Source of the DNA: an uncultured Eubacteriales bacterium
Lineage (GTDB): Bacteria > Bacillota > Clostridia > Christensenellales > Aristaeellaceae
Length of the DNA stretch: 56,590 nt
Direction of reading: 5' to 3'
NCBI GenBank assembly: GCA_902799465.1
Contig: CADCAS010000026.1
Span: forward strand, 17,998 to 74,587
Shown one piece after another: positions 25,057 through 33,104 of this stretch (position 1 is its first letter; each line of letters begins with the position of its first letter). The notes beneath the pieces were generated by a model. The model saw nothing but the letters and a program-made list of their open reading frames with translations, did not search any database and was not told the origin of the DNA. The translations under genes were made by a program, and so were the position numbers.

Positions 25057-27390
25057 CTATGCCCGCTCCCCCATTACCGCGATCACCATATCCTCCCGCT
25101 GCGGCGAGAGGGTCTTTTTTGTGTCGTCCCAGTGGAAGCGGGTCAGGGTGTATGCCCCGTCCTCGTAGCCGTAGCCGTCGCCCGCGTCCTCATAGAGGGC
25201 GAAGTCGGCGTCCGCGCCGGGATAGACCCGCAGCTCCATGGGGCCCTCCGGCACCTGATCGGCGTATTGCAGGCCCTCGACCATGGGGACGATGGAGCCT
25301 GCCCGCACGAACAGCGGCATATGATTGAGTGGCGCGTCCACGGTGACCTCCTGCCCGCCCGCATAGCGCTTCCCGGTGTAGAAGTCGTACCAGTCGCAGC
25401 CCTGCGGCAGATAGCATTCCCAGGTGTGTTCTCCGCGCACATGGCCGTCCCGGGCGGGATAGAACATCGGCTCGGTCACCGGGCACACCAGGAACGCGGG
25501 ACCGAACATGTATTCATTCTTCAGCCACAGCGCCGCCCGGTCGTCCGGGAAGTCGAACAGCAGCGGGCGCACCATCATGCCGTTGTCGCGCCACACCCCG
25601 CCGGCCAGCGAATAGATGTAGGGCATCAGGCGGTAGCGCAGGCGTATGGTCTCGGCGATGGCGTCGTAGAAGGGGGTGCCAGGTTCGCCGAAGTTCCAGA
25701 TCTCCCGGGGCGTGTCGGTGCCATGGGAGCGGAACATGGGCAGGAAGCAGCCGAATTGCAGAAAGCGGACGTACAGCTCCCGATAGCCGGGATCGTTCAC
25801 GCCGTCCTCAAAATCGCCCCGCCAGAACCATTTGGGCGAGGGGTCGGTGTCGCAGTCACAGCCCCGGGCCCGCCAGTTGTCCCGCACCACGAAGAAGCCG
25901 CCGATGTCCAGCGTCCACCAGGGATAGCCGCTGGCCGCCATGCTCAGCGCCTCGGCGACCTGCTTTTCCAGCACGTCCCACCGGGCGGAGATGTCGCCGG
26001 ACCACAGCACCGCGCCGTAGCGCTGGCTGGACACATAGCCCGAACGCGTCAGGTTCAGCACCCGCCTGTCCGGGGCGTCCCTGCGCTGGTTTTCATAGAT
26101 GCCCTTCGCGTGGGCCACGGCGTAGAGGTTGGCCTTTTCCGGGTCCAGGAATTTCTTGTGCTCCCCGCCCACCAGCTGATAGCGCTCCCAGGGCTCCCGC
26201 AGGGTCGCGCCGCCCCAGTCCGGGCCGGAGAAGGGCTCGGTGGAATCGCACCACCAGCCGTCGAAGCCGCCGTCAAACAGCTCCCGCTTCGCCTGTTTCC
26301 AGTACATGGCGCGGGCCTTGGGGTCGAAGGCGTCGTAGGTGGCCAGGTCGTTGAGCAGCTTGCCCGCGGCGGCAAACTCCTCGTAGTCCGCCGTACCCTG
26401 GTTCATGTTGGGCCAGACGGATACCATGGCATGGGCGTGCATGGCGTGGACCTCATCCATGCGCTGTTTGAGGTCGCCGAAGCGGACCCTGTCCAGCCGC
26501 TTTTCGCCCCAGTGGTCCTCGGTCCAGGTGTGCCAGTCCTGCACCACGCCGTCCAGCGGCACGTTCAGCTCGCGGTAGCGGCGCACCACGTCGGAAAGCT
26601 CCTTCGCGGTATCGTAGCGCTCCTTCGACTGTATGTAACCGAAGGCCCACTTCGGCAGCAGCGGAGCCCTGCCCGTGAGCCTGCGCAGACGGTCAATGAT
26701 GCCGTCGTACCCCCGGCCCTCGCCGGTGATGACGTAGTAATCCAGCTGGCCCACAGTGTCCATGAACAGGTAGGTGCCCCGGGAATCGTCCTGAAAGGTC
26801 ATAAGGCTCCCGAAGTCCGCCAGCAGTCCGTAGCCGTTATTGGAGAGAAAGAAGGGCATGGGGATGCGCATGTTGTGCTGGTACAGGTATTCGTTTTCGC
26901 CCCGGTGGTTCCAGATGCCGTCCTCGCCCTGGCCCAGGCCGTATATACCTTCACTCGCCCCTAAAGCAAGGTGCAGCTTGGCGCGGCAGGCCACGCGGTC
27001 CTCCACCGGCTTGAGATTTTTAATGAAGTTGCGCTCGCCATCCACGGTCTTGACCCGCTCGATCACCGGGGCCTCGCCGCCGGTGGTGTAGCGGATCACG
27101 GGCTGGGCGGTCAGCTCGTGGCCCGCCTCATTGAGCAGTAGCTCGCCCGTTGCCGCCTCAAGCCAGGTGATCCTGTCCCTCTTCGCGTCGTATATCGCCT
27201 TCAGCCCGCCGCTGACGATGCCGTCCGGCAGGACCTCGACGGGAAAATCCCGTTCCTCCTGCGGAACGATCAGCTCCGAAGGCGGGGCGACCTCGTTATT
27301 CAGCGTCTGGACGCAGCGGATGACGCCGGGCATGACGGCCTCCAGACGCAGCACGCCATCCTTCACCGGAAAATCTAAAAATCTGCTCAT
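25057..27390 (-). CDS. GH31 family alpha-glycosidase
   Basis: A 777-residue enzyme of the GH31 family (alpha-glucosidase/alpha-xylosidase type). The TIM-barrel core contains GFDGWWCDSTEPF, where Asp382 is the expected nucleophile, and WSGDISARWD, where Asp466 is the expected acid/base; DIGGFF follows. The N-terminal galactose-mutarotase-like beta-sandwich and C-terminal beta domains account for the rest, and the length is typical. There is no signal peptide, so it acts in the cytoplasm on imported oligosaccharides. AGGAG is 7 bases before the ATG. The terminator immediately upstream isolates it from the URO-D-like gene unless read-through occurs. Exact specificity cannot be told. Confidence 0.9.
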   Translation of the reverse strand: MSRFLDFPVKDGVLRLEAVMPGVIRCVQTLNNEVAPPSELIVPQEERDFPVEVLPDGIVSGGLKAIYDAKRDRITWLEAATGELLLNEAGHELTAQPVIRYTTGGEAPVIERVKTVDGERNFIKNLKPVEDRVACRAKLHLALGASEGIYGLGQGEDGIWNHRGENEYLYQHNMRIPMPFFLSNNGYGLLADFGSLMTFQDDSRGTYLFMDTVGQLDYYVITGEGRGYDGIIDRLRRLTGRAPLLPKWAFGYIQSKERYDTAKELSDVVRRYRELNVPLDGVVQDWHTWTEDHWGEKRLDRVRFGDLKQRMDEVHAMHAHAMVSVWPNMNQGTADYEEFAAAGKLLNDLATYDAFDPKARAMYWKQAKRELFDGGFDGWWCDSTEPFSGPDWGGATLREPWERYQLVGGEHKKFLDPEKANLYAVAHAKGIYENQRRDAPDRRVLNLTRSGYVSSQRYGAVLWSGDISARWDVLEKQVAEALSMAASGYPWWTLDIGGFFVVRDNWRARGCDCDTDPSPKWFWRGDFEDGVNDPGYRELYVRFLQFGCFLPMFRSHGTDTPREIWNFGEPGTPFYDAIAETIRLRYRLMPYIYSLAGGVWRDNGMMVRPLLFDFPDDRAALWLKNEYMFGPAFLVCPVTEPMFYPARDGHVRGEHTWECYLPQGCDWYDFYTGKRYAGGQEVTVDAPLNHMPLFVRAGSIVPMVEGLQYADQVPEGPMELRVYPGADADFALYEDAGDGYGYEDGAYTLTRFHWDDTKKTLSPQREDMVIAVMGERA

Positions 27391-27403
27391 GTTGCGCTCC
27401 TAT

Positions 27404-27429
27404 AAAAAATCCCCGGACAGACGCCGGGG
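27404..27429 (-). terminator. Minus-strand terminator ahead of GH31
   Basis: On the minus strand CCCCGG and CCGGGG form a stem with a 7-base loop, followed by ATTTTTTAT. It lies 157 bases after the URO-D-like gene and 14 bases before the GH31 ATG. It may end the URO-D transcript, or act as an attenuator in the GH31 leader. Nothing else is recognised between 27430 and 27585. Confidence 0.75.
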
Positions 27430-27585
27430 AGGGTCGGTTTAAGGTGGTACACATTTTGATGTATGTCCGTCTGTGCGGCAAACCGGAATGTGTTGAATTG
27501 TGGGATACGACCTCTCATATCAACATATTCCCGTCTGTCAGCAGAGCTGAACCGATACGATCCGCCCTAAGGAGCCGTGCAGAAA

Positions 27586-28821
27586 TTATTCATACAGAAT
27601 GCGAAGGATGAATTCGTCAGTGCAAGGCGGAGGAGGGAGGCGTGCCGGGGCACGTTGACCGACGTTCCAGTGCTTCTCCGCGAAGTCCAGCAACTGCTCG
27701 GCCTCTTTGAGGGACATCTCGGGGTACCAGAGGAACAGGCCCTTCGTGCCGTAGCGCTGGACGAGGCGGTCGGTGGAGCGAATCCAGCCCTCGAGGCCGC
27801 CGTCGTAGATCTTGACCCACAGGGATTTGCCCGCGGCGGTGACCCTGTCGTAGATGGAATACCACTCCTCATACGCGCCGTCGGGACCGGCGTCGCCGGG
27901 GGTCCACTGGAGGGCGTTGAGCTTGTCCAGGGTCATGAGGCTGTCCAGGTGCTTGATGGCCCCGGGGCCGTCCAGGTGGTACATGGAGTAGTCCAGCCGT
28001 TCGGTCTGGTAGCGCAGGGAGTCCAGCACGAAGTCGTCAAACATCTCGGTGGACATCATCGCGGAGGCGTCGCACTGGAGCTTGGACAGCCGTCCGGGTG
28101 CCCAGATCTGGAAGCAGTTGAAGGCGTTGCCGCCCTCGGCATCCTTCACCTGCTCGTAGAAGGCGTCAAAGATGGGGAAATAGGCCCTGGTGACCTGCTC
28201 CACGCGCTCCATGACGGCGTCAGGGTCCTCGATCAGGTCCATCATTAGCTCCTGCGCGCCCCGCAGCGAGGACAGCACGTCCAGGTTTTCCATCAGATCG
28301 GGCATGTCCAGCAGGAAGTCGTCCCCCGCCAGCTTCCGGGCGTCGGTCACCAGCTGGAGGTGGCGCTTGAACCAGGGGTTTTCGGGATCGAATTTGATTT
28401 CGGGATGCTCGTCCCAGTCCTCCTCGACGCAGGGCTTGAACCAGATGGTGTCCTCAGAGAAGCCCACGTCGCTGCCCAGGTAGGCGGCGGTGGAGCCGGG
28501 CCCCAGAGAGACGTCCACGTTGGGGAAGCTCTCGGCCAGGAACAGGTGGTGCTGGCAGAAGTGGTGGTAGCGCTCCACCAGGCCCCGCGCGTTCAGATAC
28601 TTGTCGTCCAGGTCCTTCCACCACAGTCCGTCCGGGAGGGTGTAGTAGCGGCCCTGGCAGATGATGTCGTCGTTGACGCCGTTGGGGGCCTTTTGATTGA
28701 CATACGCCTCAAATTCCGGCTTCCGGGCCACCACGTGCATCAGCGGCCGCCCCGTGTTTTGCTGTTTCCAATAGTTGCACCATTTTTCTCGGGCCGCAGC
28801 CCAGTCTTCCTTGTAGAGCAT
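27586..28821 (-). CDS. Uroporphyrinogen decarboxylase-like (URO-D superfamily) protein
   Basis: A 411-residue cytoplasmic protein resembling the URO-D/methylcobamide-methyltransferase superfamily: an N-terminal WWKDLDDKYLNARG region, a D-x-P-D-L-x-E-N-L-D stretch, and a C-terminal YHLDGPGAIKHLDSLM and LNALQWTPGD segment that corresponds to the substrate-barrel region. Its relatives in Bacillota are often encoded near glycosidases and sugar transporters and are not heme enzymes. AAGGAG precedes the ATG at 28821, favoured over an upstream in-frame start at 28884. The reaction is not known. Neighbours do not help beyond a carbohydrate setting (GH31). Confidence 0.72.
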   Translation of the reverse strand: MLYKEDWAAAREKWCNYWKQQNTGRPLMHVVARKPEFEAYVNQKAPNGVNDDIICQGRYYTLPDGLWWKDLDDKYLNARGLVERYHHFCQHHLFLAESFPNVDVSLGPGSTAAYLGSDVGFSEDTIWFKPCVEEDWDEHPEIKFDPENPWFKRHLQLVTDARKLAGDDFLLDMPDLMENLDVLSSLRGAQELMMDLIEDPDAVMERVEQVTRAYFPIFDAFYEQVKDAEGGNAFNCFQIWAPGRLSKLQCDASAMMSTEMFDDFVLDSLRYQTERLDYSMYHLDGPGAIKHLDSLMTLDKLNALQWTPGDAGPDGAYEEWYSIYDRVTAAGKSLWVKIYDGGLEGWIRSTDRLVQRYGTKGLFLWYPEMSLKEAEQLLDFAEKHWNVGQRAPARLPPPPCTDEFILRILYE

Positions 28822-28904
28822 TCTTTTCTCCTTGTTGACAATCCTTAGGGATACCTCAAAACGATCTGTGATGCAACGATTCAATCACAGATCGTATTGG
28901 TCCA

Positions 28905-29091
28905 GTCGCGGATTCCTTCCGACCCGCTTCGCGGACCAACCTTCCTCAAAGAGGGAGACTTATTTATACGGATGTAGAGGCTGTCATCCCCAAAAGGCTC
29001 CCGTCCAGGCTCCCTCTCCGAGGGAGCTGTCAGCCGCAGGCTGACTGAGGGAGTTGAGGGAGCTGTCAGCCGCAGGCTGACTGAGGGAGTT
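28905..29091. repeat. Dispersed palindromic repeat (family R1) with a 36-bp tandem duplication
   Basis: This is the same order of modules as at 11041-11190 (GACCCGCTTCGCGGACC, an AGAGGGAG module, CTCCCTCTCCGAGGGAG). It ends with a 36-base unit starting GAGGGAGCTGTCAGCC, present twice without any gap (29020-29055 and 29056-29091). The last bases of the second unit supply part of the stop codon of the next gene on the minus strand. Confidence 0.88.
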
Positions 29092-29437
29092 ACGCCTCCT
29101 GTATCGCCCGGAGGGGCAGGAGCGTCCGCGCCAGCAGGCCGTGCTGCTTGTCCAGCACCGCGCCGTCCCCGGCCAGGCGAAGGCAGAGGACCAGCTTCTC
29201 CAGCTGCTCCGTCAGAGGGGTGAGACCCAGCCCGGCGGCGGTGTCCATCAGCGCGTAGGCGAGGCATAGACAGTCGCTCAGCTCGCGCTGGCGCACAGCC
29301 GCGGCCAGCAGCTCGAATTTCTCGTCGCACACCAGCATCTCCACCAGGCCCAGGTAGAACGACTCATCGCCAAGACAGCGCCGCAGGCCCGCCTGCGTGT
29401 CCGCGCCATAGGCGTTCAGCGCCTCGATCGTGAGCAT
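29090..29437 (-). CDS. Hpt-like protein lacking the phosphoacceptor histidine
   Basis: A 115-residue helical protein. The pattern around residues 58-82 (CLAYALMDTAAGLGLTPL, then EQLEKLV) fits a histidine phosphotransfer (Hpt) domain, where the norm is A-H-x-L-K-G-x-x-x-x-L-G. Here Tyr61 stands where His is expected and Met64 where Lys is common, so it probably cannot carry phosphate. The start at 29437 is favoured because AAGGGGA is 7 bases upstream. The C-terminus ends at the edge of an R1 repeat, whose bases form the stop codon, so the original end may have been lost. It lies downstream of the partner-switch genes on the same strand. Confidence 0.5.
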   Translation of the reverse strand: MLTIEALNAYGADTQAGLRRCLGDESFYLGLVEMLVCDEKFELLAAAVRQRELSDCLCLAYALMDTAAGLGLTPLTEQLEKLVLCLRLAGDGAVLDKQHGLLARTLLPLRAIQEA

Positions 29438-29587
29438 GCGCATTCCCCTTTCCATCGACAGTAAACCCACCGGATGACCCTATTTTACCCGAATTGGGTT
29501 ACCGCCTTGGTTACTTTGCGGCATTGCGAAGGATTTAGCAATCGCGGAATGTTATAATATGGAAAACGGGGGATGCTGTATCCGTAG

Positions 29588-30211
29588 TCAGAACTTCTTC
29601 CGGATCACCAGGTCGATGCGGTCGCCCCTGACGCCCACGGCGATGTCGTCGGCCAGCTTTGCCACAATGGACTTCTCCAGCTCGTCCCAGGCCTCCTCGG
29701 CGAAATCGCCGTCGGTGCGGGCCTGGTCCAGGTCCACCCTGTAGGTCTGGAGGGTCCAGATGGTCATCATGTCGGGATAGGCGGCCATCAGCTCGGGGGT
29801 ATGTACGACGCCGTACTTCATGGTCTCCTGGCCGTAGGCGTCGATGGACCTGCCGGCGCTGCGCAGCGCCCCGGAGATCATCTCGCCCAGCTTGGCCATG
29901 AAGCCCTTCGCGGCGACGTTTTTCCCGGTGGAGGAGACGGAGAGCAGCTCCTCCTTCTTGTCCGCGTCCATATCGGCGGTGGCTTCAAAGTGGATCTCCA
30001 CGTCCCTGCCGTCGGCGGTGAACCAGATCTGGCCGTAGAAGGAATCCAGCATGGTCTTGACCATGCCCAGCGTCTCCTCCACCAGCAGCTCCAGGCGCAG
30101 CGCGTTCCGCCCGTCCAGACCCGCCTGCTCGGCGAAGCTCTCGGTGACATAGCGGGCCGCCGCCATGCGCTGGGCGTCGTTGTTGACTGTAAACTTATCC
30201 GATACCATCAT
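29588..30211 (-). CDS. GHKL-like protein of the partner-switch cluster
   Basis: A 207-residue protein of no certain family. The N-terminal 80 residues (RYVTESFAEQAGLDGRNA, LRLELLVEETLGMVK, then WFTADGRDVEIHFEA) resemble the start of RsbW-type GHKL ATPases, with LLVEETLGM in the place of the N-box ELVxNA. A clear glycine-rich ATP lid is not seen. The remaining 120 residues are not recognised. It sits 13 bases after a STAS gene on the same strand, with AGGGGA before the tandem ATGs at 30211/30208. A degenerate or specialised anti-sigma-like partner is the best guess. Confidence 0.55.
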   Translation of the reverse strand: MMVSDKFTVNNDAQRMAAARYVTESFAEQAGLDGRNALRLELLVEETLGMVKTMLDSFYGQIWFTADGRDVEIHFEATADMDADKKEELLSVSSTGKNVAAKGFMAKLGEMISGALRSAGRSIDAYGQETMKYGVVHTPELMAAYPDMMTIWTLQTYRVDLDQARTDGDFAEEAWDELEKSIVAKLADDIAVGVRGDRIDLVIRKKF

Positions 30212-30224
30212 CTGTCCGTTCCCC

Positions 30225-30521
30225 TTATTCGATGTCCAGGATGTCCTTGAAGCCGGTGACCTCAAACACCTCGTCCACGATCTCATTGACCTTGACGATC
30301 TTCATGCCGCCCTTCTTGCTCATGATCTTGTGGGCGGACAGCAGCACACGCAGGCCCGCGGAGGAGATGTAGTCCAGCTTCTCAAAGTCCATGGTCAGGG
30401 TGTTGGCGTCGTCCAGGCTGGCCTTGAGGGCCTGCTCCAGCTCCGGCGCGGTGGTGGTGTCCAGGCGGCCCTCCAGAGCGATCTGCAGGTCGGCGCCGTT
30501 CATGCTCTTTTCAATCTTCAT
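30225..30521 (-). CDS. STAS-domain anti-sigma factor antagonist (RsbV/SpoIIAA-like)
   Basis: A 98-residue single STAS domain: MKIEKSMNGADLQIALEGRLD start, TLTMDFEKLDYISSAGLRVLL (Ser53/54 at the phosphorylated position) and GGMKIVKVN. In known systems the unphosphorylated form binds an RsbW-type kinase and frees its target; the kinase inactivates it by phosphorylation and a PP2C phosphatase reactivates it. The kinase gene lies 12 bases upstream, and a broken PP2C gene lies beyond that. GGAGGG precedes the ATG. Confidence 0.92.
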   Translation of the reverse strand: MKIEKSMNGADLQIALEGRLDTTTAPELEQALKASLDDANTLTMDFEKLDYISSAGLRVLLSAHKIMSKKGGMKIVKVNEIVDEVFEVTGFKDILDIE

Positions 30522-30533
30522 GGGTTTCCCTCC

Positions 30534-30941
30534 TTAGATTTTCTTGGTGATTTTGAGAATGTTATGGTCGTTTTCCCGACGGTATTCCATGCTGTCCATG
30601 GTCTTTTTGACCATGAATATGCCCAGACCCCCGATCTGCCGCTCCTCCGCGGAGAGCGTCACGTCCGGGTCCGGCTTCGCGACCGGGTCGAAGGGGATGC
30701 CACTGTCAACGAAAGTGATGGTTGCCACGCGGGCGGACTCGTCGAACTCAAACCGCACGGTGGCCTCACCCTTGCCATCGGGATAGGCGTACATCGCGAT
30801 GTTGCAGAACATCTCGTCGATGGCCACGTCGATTTGCAGCTGCGCCTTCATCGGGCAGTCCAGCGCCTCCAGCAGCTCGTCGACAAACGCCGTGACTGTG
30901 GGGATGTTGTCGATCTTCGCCTCAAGCGTCAGCTCCCTCAT
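30534..30941 (-). CDS. RsbW/SpoIIAB-like anti-sigma serine kinase
   Basis: A 135-residue GHKL ATPase. The N-box is VAIDEMFCNIAMYAY, the G1 box FVDSGIPFDP, and the G2 region QIGGLGIFMVKKTMD. It should phosphorylate the neighbouring STAS protein and bind an unknown target, which may be a sigma factor or another effector. No sigma gene is seen in the window. It begins 4 bases inside the end of the PP2C remnant (ATGA-type overlap), so the original operon order was phosphatase, kinase, STAS, GHKL-like. Confidence 0.92.
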   Translation of the reverse strand: MRELTLEAKIDNIPTVTAFVDELLEALDCPMKAQLQIDVAIDEMFCNIAMYAYPDGKGEATVRFEFDESARVATITFVDSGIPFDPVAKPDPDVTLSAEERQIGGLGIFMVKKTMDSMEYRRENDHNILKITKKI

Positions 30942-31407
30942 GTCTCCTTCCCTCCTTTCCCGTCTATTCCCTTGTATTCCAGGCAGAGCATCGTCAGATC
31001 GTCAAATTGCTCCGCGTCCTTCACAAATCCGTCCACGGCTTCGCGGACGTTTTGAAGCAGCTGCTCGGGGCCCGGTCCAGCTGGTCGATGAACAGATCCG
31101 CGCCCACTGCCGCCTGCAGGGTCCCGTCCCGGCCGTAGACCGGCATGGCGCACTCGATGCAGTATTCGCCGATGCGGTTGAAGCGCTCCAGCTCCCGCTT
31201 TACAATGCCGTTCAGCGTCTCGCCGGTGATTTCCCCGATGGATTCCCGCTGACGCCTGCTCGACTCGGAGGCCACCCGGCTCATCAGCGTGCTCTGGGAC
31301 AGGGACACGACCAAATAGGCGCCGCTGAGCAGAAGCACCGTAAACAGGATCAAGCAGATCACCTTGGCCTGTATGCCGCCGACGACCAGGTTCTTGAATC
31401 GCTTCAA
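30938..31407 (-). pseudogene. Internally deleted PP2C (SpoIIE/RsbU-type) phosphatase gene
   Basis: The 5' part (31407 to about 31085) encodes an N-terminal membrane helix and the start of an extracytoplasmic sensor region ending ECAMPVYGRDGTLQAAVGAD. The 3' part (about 31075 to 30938), in a different frame, encodes PEQLLQNVREAVDGFVKDAEQ then DDLTMLCLEYKG, the classic C-terminal end of a PP2C-type phosphatase. The several hundred residues that should lie between (rest of sensor, HAMP, phosphatase metal sites) are missing, and the two parts are out of frame. The neighbours, a kinase and a STAS protein, would normally depend on this phosphatase. A genuine deletion is likely; an assembly collapse is possible. 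Confidence 0.82.
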
Positions 31408-31424
31408 AGCGCCCTTTCCGGGGT

Positions 31425-32996
31425 TTACTTGCCGGAATAAAACTCCGTCTGAGTCGGGTTGGCCTGGATGAGCACGGAGCTCTGGTTAAAGGCCTCCAGC
31501 AGCTCGTCCGCCGCGGCGTGGATGGCGTCTATGTCGGTGTCGCTGAGATAGATCACAAGGGTGTACTCCTGGTACTCGGCGCCGTCGTCGTCCAGCCAGC
31601 CGCCATGGGCCTCCTGGATGGTGTAGCCGCCAAAGCGGCGCATGAGGATCTCCCTGGCCATTTCAATGGCCTCGGCCTCGGTATACACGGGCTTGTCGGT
31701 GTCCTTGTCGTTGGTGCCCAGGTACATCACGTACTGGACGTCGCCCTCCGCCTGGGCCTCCTCAGTCTCGGCTTCTTCAGCTTCCTCGACCTCGGCTTCC
31801 TCGGCTTCCTCCTCGGCTTCCTCCCCGGCTTCTTCGGCTTCGGCCTCTTCGACCTCGGCTTCCTCCTCGGGCTCGGCTTCCACAGCCTCCTCCGCGGCGT
31901 CCACGGGCACGCGGTCCTCGGCCAGCTCCTCCAGCCAGTGGAATTCGCCGGTCTTGCGCACGTCGTCGCCATAGATGGTCTTCCAGTCGTTGGCCATGGA
32001 GATCACGTTGTAGCCGCTCTCCTCCCACTTCTCGCGCAGGCCGGCCGCCTTCTCGGCGTTGCCGTAGTCCCGCACCTCGTCGTCGGCGATGAGCATGAAG
32101 GCCGCGCTCTTATAGGCGTTTTTGGAGATGGTGTAGTTGTGCATGCTCACGTCGCCCGAGCTGTTGCCGAAGGATAGCACCGGCTGGTGGCCGATGTCCT
32201 GGACGATCTGGAGCACCTTGTTGGTCTTGAGGTTCTTGACGAGCAGCTTATCGGTGCGCACCACGTCGTCGCCCGCGGTGAACACGTAGTTCAGCGGGTC
32301 CTCGTCGCCCTGGCCGCTGGCCGCCATCTGGACGTCCATGCCGATGATGTTCTCATAGGGGATATCCACCATGCCCTCGATGAAGGTGCGGCAGATGAAG
32401 CGGTCGGAGCCGGAGCAGACGTAGCACTTGAAGCCGTTGGCCTGGAGGTACTCGATGACCTCCACCATGGGCAGATAGTAGGCCTCGCCGTAGGTCATGC
32501 CCTCGAAGCCGTCGGCCTCGCGCACCAGGATGCGAGTGCAGAAGTCGGCGAACTCATTCAGCGTCATCCCCGAATAGGCCCGCGCGGCCTGGATGGCGTG
32601 GCGCATGGCCATGTCCGACGGGAAGGAGTTATCCAGCGCGCAGTCGCGCAGCTGGCGGCCCACCTCGAGCATCTCGGCGTCCGGCTGGCAGGTGGGGTCC
32701 TTCAGGATGCGCCAGGCCAGCATGTAGTACTCCAGATAGGTGGGATACAGCTCGCCCATCAGGGTGCCGTCCATGTCGAACACCGCGATGCGGTCCATCT
32801 CCGGAATGAAGTCCGCGGAGTCGGGATCGGTGACACTCTCGACATATCCGATCAGCGTGTTCAGCGCGGGCGCGTCGGGGTTCCACTGGGTAAACATGAA
32901 CACGTTCCCGGCCTTCTCCGCCATGGCCAGCCCGCTGAAGGCCGTCAGCGCCAGCGCCACTGCCATCAGTATGGAAAGGATGCTTCTGAGTTTCAT
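31425..32996 (-). CDS. Secreted HAD-family phosphatase with acidic linker and DUF3574-like domain
   Basis: A 523-residue protein. Signal peptide 1-26 (ending AMA before Glu). A HAD hydrolase domain spans about 65-345, with nucleophile Asp74 in FDMDGT, Ser195 in CYVCSGSD, lysines near 250-260, and the acidic motif SGD around Asp282. Residues 369-418 are an almost pure Glu/Ala/Val repeat. Residues 420-523 (YVMYLGTNDKD ... RRFGGYTIQEAHGGWLDDDG) resemble DUF3574. It is probably an extracytoplasmic phosphatase acting on a phospho-compound, tethered or extended by the acidic linker. It lies 17 bases upstream of the PP2C remnant on the same strand. Confidence 0.8.
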   Translation of the reverse strand: MKLRSILSILMAVALALTAFSGLAMAEKAGNVFMFTQWNPDAPALNTLIGYVESVTDPDSADFIPEMDRIAVFDMDGTLMGELYPTYLEYYMLAWRILKDPTCQPDAEMLEVGRQLRDCALDNSFPSDMAMRHAIQAARAYSGMTLNEFADFCTRILVREADGFEGMTYGEAYYLPMVEVIEYLQANGFKCYVCSGSDRFICRTFIEGMVDIPYENIIGMDVQMAASGQGDEDPLNYVFTAGDDVVRTDKLLVKNLKTNKVLQIVQDIGHQPVLSFGNSSGDVSMHNYTISKNAYKSAAFMLIADDEVRDYGNAEKAAGLREKWEESGYNVISMANDWKTIYGDDVRKTGEFHWLEELAEDRVPVDAAEEAVEAEPEEEAEVEEAEAEEAGEEAEEEAEEAEVEEAEEAETEEAQAEGDVQYVMYLGTNDKDTDKPVYTEAEAIEMAREILMRRFGGYTIQEAHGGWLDDDGAEYQEYTLVIYLSDTDIDAIHAAADELLEAFNQSSVLIQANPTQTEFYSGK

Positions 32997-33104
32997 GGGT
33001 CGTCCTCCTTTGTTGCCGTCTGTATTGATTGCTCTGCCTCGTTTGGCAGAGATGGGTTTGAATGATGTTTTTCCAGGACGGAAGGGCCGCCATATCCGGG
33101 GACA

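Noticed and set aside
24958..26964. 668-residue plus-strand open frame
   Set aside because: It is antisense to the GH31 gene, which carries all catalytic motifs.
29020..29091. 36-bp direct repeat as a CRISPR repeat
   Set aside because: There are only two copies with no spacer between them, and the unit is part of the dispersed R1 repeat.
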